This document shows positions 59,132-64,000 of a stretch of 64,000 nucleotides of DNA, in pieces (within the stretch, counting starts at the first letter, position 1; each line of letters begins with the position of its first letter). The DNA comes from Achromobacter kerstersii (lineage in GTDB: Bacteria > Pseudomonadota > Gammaproteobacteria > Burkholderiales > Burkholderiaceae_B): the NCBI RefSeq assembly GCF_902859595.1, contig NZ_CADIJQ010000005.1, positions 124,001 to 188,000 on the forward strand, read 5' to 3'. The translations under genes were made by a program, and so were the position numbers. The notes beneath the pieces were generated by a model. The model searched no databases and had not been told where the DNA came from. It worked only from the letters and a program-made list of their open reading frames with translations.

Positions 59132-61137
59132 GACAACAATTTCCGTTTTGCGGTCTGGACGAAATGGATGGGTTGAGATGCTGGCTCCTGCGTGATGAGG
59201 GCAGGATTGGTGACGTTCAACCGAATCTGGGCACCGCGCGGGACCGAGGGGTCCTCATATATGGACAGCAGTGAGTCGATACGCTCGAGCGTCTTCGTCT
59301 GGTGAGCTACCCACGAGTCAGCCCCGTATTCATCATCTGTAAGCCCCTGCTTTGCCACCTCCAGGAGTTGTTCCGTCTCGGCCTTACTGGCGCGAAGGTT
59401 CGCCTCTTTGTGCGCTTCGCCCTTGACACACTCGTGCTCCTCGCAATTTATGCAGTCGCGGTGCATCTGGCATGGCTCGCTGGCGAAGTCATGCAAGCAG
59501 TACCCAAAGTCCGTTGTGTGAGCGGCTGTAGCACCCAGCTCAGAGAACTGCGTGCGGGCCACCAACCGGCGTGGCTCCCTTGCAACTAACCCACCCATGA
59601 ATCCCTGGCTCAAGGCATCACTGATGGGGGCTTGAACCTCATCGGAAGTCATGTGGTCATAGGCTCTGTTCTGGGCCGCGTCCTTCCGCCCAGAGAACAA
59701 GGCGATTTCGGCGCTGCTCATGCCACCCATTTGGGCAAGCATGTTCAGGTAGTGTCTAAGGCTGTGGGTATTCATTTCGATAGGGGAGCCATCGTCCTCC
59801 GTATACCCGAATCGGTCAAAGATGCTAGGCCGCCCATCGTGCCGCACCAATGCACTGGCGATCGTGCCGTAGTCAGCGCAAGTGAACATGCACCGGCAGG
59901 TCCTATTCGTCACGTGCATCTCGTCGACCCGGACGACGACCAACGAATCCTTGCAGAGCAACTGCGGGGCTCCTGGCACATAGGGAAACGTATCAGGTAG
60001 CATCGACAAAACAGCTTGCTCGACGTCCTTGAAGGTGAAGGCGATACGTCTGGCATCCAGCTGGTGCTTCGGCAGCTTGTGCGTCTTCCGCGCCCACGTG
60101 CTGGTCGAGACTCTAGGGGCGTCCTCGCCCCACAGAATGGCCCCAATCTCCGCCGTCGATAGCAACTCGCGACCACGAAGGTGGGCTACATCTTCATGGA
60201 GGTACATGGACGTCGGATTCTCGGTGTACCAAGCTGCGATCTCTTGAGCAGGCCGGGTTACCGCCAGAAGGTTCGCAACGGCTTGCTCCGCCACCGAAGC
60301 CATCACGGTTGGGAGCCACTTGATGGTATCGTTGGCGCCCTTGGAACCCGCCCATCGCAGCCCGACGTGGCCCGCGAAGCGACCGTCCCCCTTTTCAACG
60401 CAGTTCCGGGTCAGCCGCAGTACCTCATTGATTCGCTCCGGGGCACAAGTCATGAGAGCAGTGCCGCTCGATACCAGCACGTCACGCACTGCAACCGCGT
60501 CCTGAAAAATGCCACCAAGGGCCCGCAAGGCAGCGGCGGAGGGCATCTTCGATTGTCGCGCTGTCAACGCTTCCTTTGAGATTCTGGAGCCCAGCTCGCG
60601 TGGCTTTTTTAGCCCATGCTCCCATGGCTGTCGGAGGGTGATAAAGCCCTTCGAGCCCATCAGATCTGCGACTATCTTGAGCTGGCCTGCAACTCTATAC
60701 GCGACACCAGCGGAAACGTTCTTATGGGCCAGTTCGACAGCCGTATCTAGCACTTCTTCATTGACCCCCATAGGTCGCGAACCCTTTCCCCACTCGCGCA
60801 ACGACGCCTCGAGGTACCGCAGCGCGGAGATTCGGACCGCCTGCGAGGTGACCGGACGACTGTCCTGCAGGTAGACCAGGACGGCCTTGGCGAAATCGAG
60901 AAACTGCGGAGGCATTGAGGGCTCCGGCTTATCCTGACTGGCGGCCTCCATGGTGCTGAATATGGCTCGAAGCCTGCCGTTATGCCCCTTACGGTTCCCA
61001 GCGTCCCAGACGTTCTCGTCAAACTGGAGGCGGGCTCCTAGGACCTCGGATTGGCGGCAGAGCTCGACGAAGGCGTCAAGGTTCTCCTGGGGTTCGAGCT
61101 CAGCGCGTGGGACGAAATGGAGGATAGTCCCGCTCAC
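59128..61137 (-). CDS. Tyrosine recombinase-like protein, third of trio
   Basis: 669 residues starting at GTG 61137, which overlaps the previous stop as GTGA and has AAGGGAG before it. The C-terminal catalytic region has HSLRHYLNMLAQMGG (HxxR), an SSAEIALFSGRKD helix in place of the usual LGH, and AYDHM with a possible nucleophile Tyr. A cysteine/histidine cluster follows (CLHDFASEPCQMHRDCINCEEHEC), likely a zinc site. The length and zinc cluster are like TnpB of Tn554 or the large integrase in trio modules. Probably a structural partner with partly degenerate active site. Confidence 0.8.
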   Translation of the reverse strand: MSGTILHFVPRAELEPQENLDAFVELCRQSEVLGARLQFDENVWDAGNRKGHNGRLRAIFSTMEAASQDKPEPSMPPQFLDFAKAVLVYLQDSRPVTSQAVRISALRYLEASLREWGKGSRPMGVNEEVLDTAVELAHKNVSAGVAYRVAGQLKIVADLMGSKGFITLRQPWEHGLKKPRELGSRISKEALTARQSKMPSAAALRALGGIFQDAVAVRDVLVSSGTALMTCAPERINEVLRLTRNCVEKGDGRFAGHVGLRWAGSKGANDTIKWLPTVMASVAEQAVANLLAVTRPAQEIAAWYTENPTSMYLHEDVAHLRGRELLSTAEIGAILWGEDAPRVSTSTWARKTHKLPKHQLDARRIAFTFKDVEQAVLSMLPDTFPYVPGAPQLLCKDSLVVVRVDEMHVTNRTCRCMFTCADYGTIASALVRHDGRPSIFDRFGYTEDDGSPIEMNTHSLRHYLNMLAQMGGMSSAEIALFSGRKDAAQNRAYDHMTSDEVQAPISDALSQGFMGGLVAREPRRLVARTQFSELGATAAHTTDFGYCLHDFASEPCQMHRDCINCEEHECVKGEAHKEANLRASKAETEQLLEVAKQGLTDDEYGADSWVAHQTKTLERIDSLLSIYEDPSVPRGAQIRLNVTNPALITQEPASQPIHFVQTAKRKLLS

Positions 61138-62678
61138 GAGGTGCTCCCTTCGGCCCGCTGGGTCCGCACCATGGCGCACTCAGCGATGACCTCCCTTACC
61201 GCGATGATGGCTGCGTCGTTGATAGTTGCCATCTTGGGGTCGGCAGACCACTTTTTTCGCTCCTGCTCCAATCGAGCGAGGACCGCCTCATGGGGGCCGT
61301 CCAACCACGGCTCAAATCGAAAGCACGTATAGCACGCGACCGGTTTGTCGAACGCGCAGGACTGAGTCGAGCCGGCACAGCTCGCGAGACCCTTTGTCGA
61401 CACCCTGAAGTCAATGATAGTGCTGCCCGGCACGTCCTTTTGGGTCGCCTGCTCTTCACCGTCGATAAGGCGTCCTTGAAAGCAGCGAGCAACGGGTGCA
61501 AGGTTAGGGCCCATCGCCTTGTTCATGTTCGAAAGGCCGGTGGGGGATTGTTCAAAGTAGACGTCTACGTTTTGCAGATCAACGTGCCCCAGAAGGTGCG
61601 CGACAACGGTCCTACTGGCCCCCTCATCGACGAGCCGAGTGCCGAATGTCGGCCGGAATCTTTTAGGACTAACCGGCATCTGCTCGTAATCAAGCCTTGG
61701 GGTTGCGGGCGCTATCTCGCTCAGAATGCGCGAGAAAGTGTGGGACAACTGGTCCCTGGTGCAGTGCCCATAGAATATGTCATCTTTACCTCGAAGTTGT
61801 TCTCGTGGTCCTCGGGTCAAGACGTCGGCAACTGGAAAAAGCGGAGCGGCGGCGTCCCGGCCAGCTATTCGCTGGCTCTCTATGTGCTCCATCACCAAGC
61901 GACCGGTCTGCGGAGAAAGGTCAAACGTGAGAAAGCTCGCGCGCGAATGCTCAAGCCCAGTCTTCACGCGAGGCAAGCGAAGAACGAACTTGCCAGTGCT
62001 TCCATCCAAGTCCTTCAACTTAAGAGAGGCGTACTGAGAAATTCGGCCCCCGGCAACAAACAGGAGGCGGAAAAGAACAATGATCCAACGCGGAATGGCA
62101 CCAGTCCCGTAAGCCGCGTCTACCGCCTTGTAGAGGGTGATGTACTCCTCCTCGCTGAAAGGCCCATCGACCGGATCGCGCTGGCGCACAGCCGCACCCT
62201 TCACATTGCCCGGCTTGCGACGTTCACGGAGGTACTGAACGCAATCCGCCTCGACGCCGGGAAGATCCAGCGCATGCCACTTCTGCAGCAGGACGTTTAG
62301 ATGCCCGAGCCGCCATTTCTCATGCTCCTGAAGCCGCGCAGCATAGTTGGACACCTCCGCGACGCTCACGGACTTCAAAGGAGCTTGGCCGTCACGAAGC
62401 GCGAGGAAGTGTACGAACGCATTGAACAGATTCCCCGCGTATGTTGGAGCGTTCAGCTTCACAAAGACGTGCAGGGTGTACTTGAGCGAAGCAATGGGGA
62501 ATGTCGCCGCCATGCTCAACCGTGAAAAGTCCAGCCGGATGCGGAACACTCCGTCGACCCAGTGCCAGAGATCGTCGTTCGGGTTGAATCCTATGCCGCT
62601 GCGCGTATGAGCACGTGCTGGCAGGGTGCGCGCTAGTGTCCCTGTTTGCTTCTTATTTGTCGTCGCGGAGCTTGTCAT
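61134..62678 (-). CDS. Tyrosine recombinase, second of trio
   Basis: 514 residues, ATG 62678 with AGGAAG before it and overlapping the first recombinase by 26 bp. Core-binding domain at about 60-180, then the catalytic domain: Arg in VAGGRISQYASL, a FRPTFGTRLVDEG segment (Arg in place of HxxR's His), LLGHVDLQNVDVYFEQ with His and the putative nucleophile Tyr. A C-terminal cysteine cluster (CAGSTQSCAF...ACYTC) may bind zinc. Overlapping order with the other two genes points to a joint recombination complex. Confidence 0.85.
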   Translation of the reverse strand: MTSSATTNKKQTGTLARTLPARAHTRSGIGFNPNDDLWHWVDGVFRIRLDFSRLSMAATFPIASLKYTLHVFVKLNAPTYAGNLFNAFVHFLALRDGQAPLKSVSVAEVSNYAARLQEHEKWRLGHLNVLLQKWHALDLPGVEADCVQYLRERRKPGNVKGAAVRQRDPVDGPFSEEEYITLYKAVDAAYGTGAIPRWIIVLFRLLFVAGGRISQYASLKLKDLDGSTGKFVLRLPRVKTGLEHSRASFLTFDLSPQTGRLVMEHIESQRIAGRDAAAPLFPVADVLTRGPREQLRGKDDIFYGHCTRDQLSHTFSRILSEIAPATPRLDYEQMPVSPKRFRPTFGTRLVDEGASRTVVAHLLGHVDLQNVDVYFEQSPTGLSNMNKAMGPNLAPVARCFQGRLIDGEEQATQKDVPGSTIIDFRVSTKGLASCAGSTQSCAFDKPVACYTCFRFEPWLDGPHEAVLARLEQERKKWSADPKMATINDAAIIAVREVIAECAMVRTQRAEGSTS

Positions 62679-63909
62679 CGAGTTCTTCCTGGAGCCTGAG
62701 GGCTAGTTCCCTGCCCTTTCTGTCGGTGTACCGACGCGTATAGGTAGCTGCGATCTTCGAGTTGTCGCTCCAGCCCTGCTGGCTATTGCGAGCCCGCTGT
62801 TCCGCGACCTCGGGCAGGTTCATGGCCTCGGCCTGTTCCGAAAAGCGCTCGTTCCACGTGTGACGCATCACGTGACTGGTGAGGGTTACCGGAAGTTCAG
62901 GAATCGCAGCTCGCAGCTCCTTGAAGAGTTTGTCCACGGCCTGCATTGACAGAGCATTCCCATCTTCCGAGACGATGATCTGTGGGATAGACCGTGCAAC
63001 CTTGATACCTCGACGCTCCTTCAAGTACGCCTGTAAGGCCCTCATTACGGACGGTGAAAGCTCCACAGTCCGGTCGTAGGTTTTCGTGTTCGGTTGTCGG
63101 AGACGACGATCCTCAACGGCGTCGGAGCGACGCAAAATGTTCAGCTTTGGCTGGTTCGAGTGGATGTCGCCGATCTGGAGGCCTAGAAGCTCCCCCCTTC
63201 GCATCCCGCTGGCAAGGAGAAGCACCACGATGAGCCAATTGCGCTGCCGGACAAAACCACGAACCCAGGGGTTATCAGGAGAGTCTGGGTGAACCACAGC
63301 AAGCACTCGATTCTGCTCTTCAATACTGAGCCCCACCCGCGCGCCCAGCTTTGCACGCCTGGAAATTTCTGGAATGTGCGTCCGGAACGCCGTTATGGCA
63401 CGTGTGGTGTCAGCCTCTAGGTCCCGCCGGTCACCACGAGGTAGCGAGGCTGCTACGTAGCCTGAGATGAACGATAGGTAGTCCGCCATGTATCGAAGTC
63501 GAGACGCGCACGTTTGAGTGTCGACCGGTTGGCGTTCGGCCTGCTTCTGGCTCCTCCGGATGCCAATGCGCCGGATGTCGATGACATTCGATTTGCCTTT
63601 GGCCGGCGCAACTTCAAGGTCCTCGGACCGATAGCGAGCGGCTGACACGAGGCGATCCAACTCAGGGGCGGTGAGGAATTGCCCACTCAAAAGCCGCTCG
63701 AGCAGATCCACGCCGGCTGCATCTAGCTCACGATACAGAAGCGCCAAGCAGCAGCAAACGAAGTGAATCGTGTTAGCCGCACGTCCCTTGTTTCGGTACT
63801 TCCCTAGAAATAGGGTGACCTCCTGAACCGGAAGTCCATTGACCCTCTGTAAGAGGGAGTGCCGCTCGCCGTTTCGGAACGTGATGCGTTGAGCAACAAA
63901 TTTGGTCAT
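62653..63909 (-). CDS. Tyrosine recombinase, first of trio
   Basis: 418 residues, ATG at 63909. N-terminal SAM-like domain with RGAANTIHFVCCCLALLYREL, then the catalytic domain with Arg in LLASGMRRGELLGLQIGD, HVMRHTWNERF (HxxR), GWSDNSKIAATYTRRY in which Trp takes the place of the second His and Tyr is the probable nucleophile. It is the most complete of the three active sites. The gene begins immediately inside the right terminal repeat of the element, so its promoter overlaps the end. Confidence 0.9.
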   Translation of the reverse strand: MTKFVAQRITFRNGERHSLLQRVNGLPVQEVTLFLGKYRNKGRAANTIHFVCCCLALLYRELDAAGVDLLERLLSGQFLTAPELDRLVSAARYRSEDLEVAPAKGKSNVIDIRRIGIRRSQKQAERQPVDTQTCASRLRYMADYLSFISGYVAASLPRGDRRDLEADTTRAITAFRTHIPEISRRAKLGARVGLSIEEQNRVLAVVHPDSPDNPWVRGFVRQRNWLIVVLLLASGMRRGELLGLQIGDIHSNQPKLNILRRSDAVEDRRLRQPNTKTYDRTVELSPSVMRALQAYLKERRGIKVARSIPQIIVSEDGNALSMQAVDKLFKELRAAIPELPVTLTSHVMRHTWNERFSEQAEAMNLPEVAEQRARNSQQGWSDNSKIAATYTRRYTDRKGRELALRLQEELDDKLRDDK

Positions 63910-63979
63910 CTACCCACAACTGCTGTGTATGTACGGTTTAGCCCACATGGGCACTACAGCACGAAAACAGGTGTGGGTA
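63908..63979. repeat. Right terminal inverted repeats and recombinase promoter
   Basis: Outer pair: TACCCACAACTG (63911-63922) and CAGGTGTGGGTA (63968-63979), 11 of 12 matched. A perfect 12 bp palindrome GCCCACATGGGC (63941-63952) lies at the centre. The minus strand TTGTGGGTAGAT (63908-63919) matches TTGTGGGTAGCT at the left end (45061-45072) at 11 of 12 bases. It stands where the promoter and ribosome site of the first recombinase should be. Confidence 0.65.
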
Positions 63980-64000
63980 AAGAAAAAGGCCCCCCTCCAA

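Larger units (their letters stand above)
44934..63979. mobile_element. 19 kb genomic island with recombinase trio and inverted TACCCACA ends
   Basis: Boundaries are proposed from repeats. At the left, TACCCACAAAA (44934-44944) is exactly inverted at 45059-45069. At the right, TACCCACAACTG (63911-63922) is inverted with one mismatch at 63968-63979. TTGTGGGTAG is shared by the inner sites of both ends. Three overlapping tyrosine-recombinase genes start at the right terminus and are read inward, as in Tn554-like and recombinase-in-trio elements. The cargo is type I restriction-modification, an orphan antitoxin and a kinase/helicase operon, with lower GC than the flanks. The right flank is not in the window, so the exact end and any target duplication are unproven. 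Confidence 0.55.

Noticed and set aside
58697..63909. Naming the trio as gamma-mobile-trio GmtY/GmtZ/GmtX
   Set aside because: Layout is similar, but there are three recombinases and the small protein is a coiled-coil type rather than what I recall for GmtX; only the general recombinase-trio description is kept.

Overview
The window looks like a chromosomal segment of a high-GC betaproteobacterium of the Alcaligenaceae (Achromobacter/Bordetella type). The supports are high-GC codon use through most of the window, DUF4148 proteins typical of Burkholderiales, the order fmdB-like / DUF502 / aspS, a clsB-ybhP pair, glcB beside a GntR/FCD regulator, and an ABC-transporter-dependent O-polysaccharide locus. 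The assignment rests on recognised protein families and gene order; no database search was possible.

Region 1 (1-7309) is a surface polysaccharide locus. A leftward operon runs wecA-like initiating transferase, GT-B glycosyltransferase, GT-A glycosyltransferase, wzm, wzt, then a glycosyltransferase cut by the window edge. A divergent O-antigen ligase (waaL-like) lies across a 645 bp AT-rich gap. Together they would start, extend, export and ligate an O-polysaccharide. Region 2 (7365-16812) is housekeeping and transport: a CoxG-like membrane-anchored SRPBCC protein, an MFS exporter, an EamA permease, a leftward operon fmdB-like / DUF502 / aspS / ybhP / clsB, and an Na+/H+ antiporter-like protein.

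Region 3 (16970-21553) is a compact four-gene lipid cluster: a sterol-desaturase-type hydroxylase, a fatty-acid desaturase, a FabH-type ketosynthase fused to a haem-oxygenase-like (di-iron) domain, and an unknown protein. Region 4 (21688-33557) holds a DapA-family enzyme, free-methionine-sulfoxide reductase, a PLP aminotransferase, ubiA, small secreted proteins, a saccharopine-dehydrogenase-like enzyme, glcB with its regulator and two matching operators, and a TetR gene with a microprotein controlled by paired palindromes. Region 5 (33648-44716) holds a TetR repressor with a predicted 18 bp operator repeated before two tandem DUF4148 genes, a methyltransferase, an AraC regulator with a TonB-dependent siderophore receptor, D-tartrate dehydratase with a LysR regulator, and a two-partner-secretion exoprotein with GLUG repeats.

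Region 6 (about 44934-63979) looks like a 19 kb mobile element. Both ends carry inverted copies of TACCCACA. The right end encodes three overlapping tyrosine recombinases and a small coiled-coil protein, all transcribed inward. The cargo is a complete type I restriction-modification system (hsdMSR plus a small gene), an orphan DUF1778 antitoxin, and a lower-GC four-gene operon that I could not match to a named system: an ADP-ribosyltransferase-like protein, a Ser/Thr kinase, a short SF1 helicase and an unknown protein. That operon is the best candidate here for an undescribed (probably defence) system.
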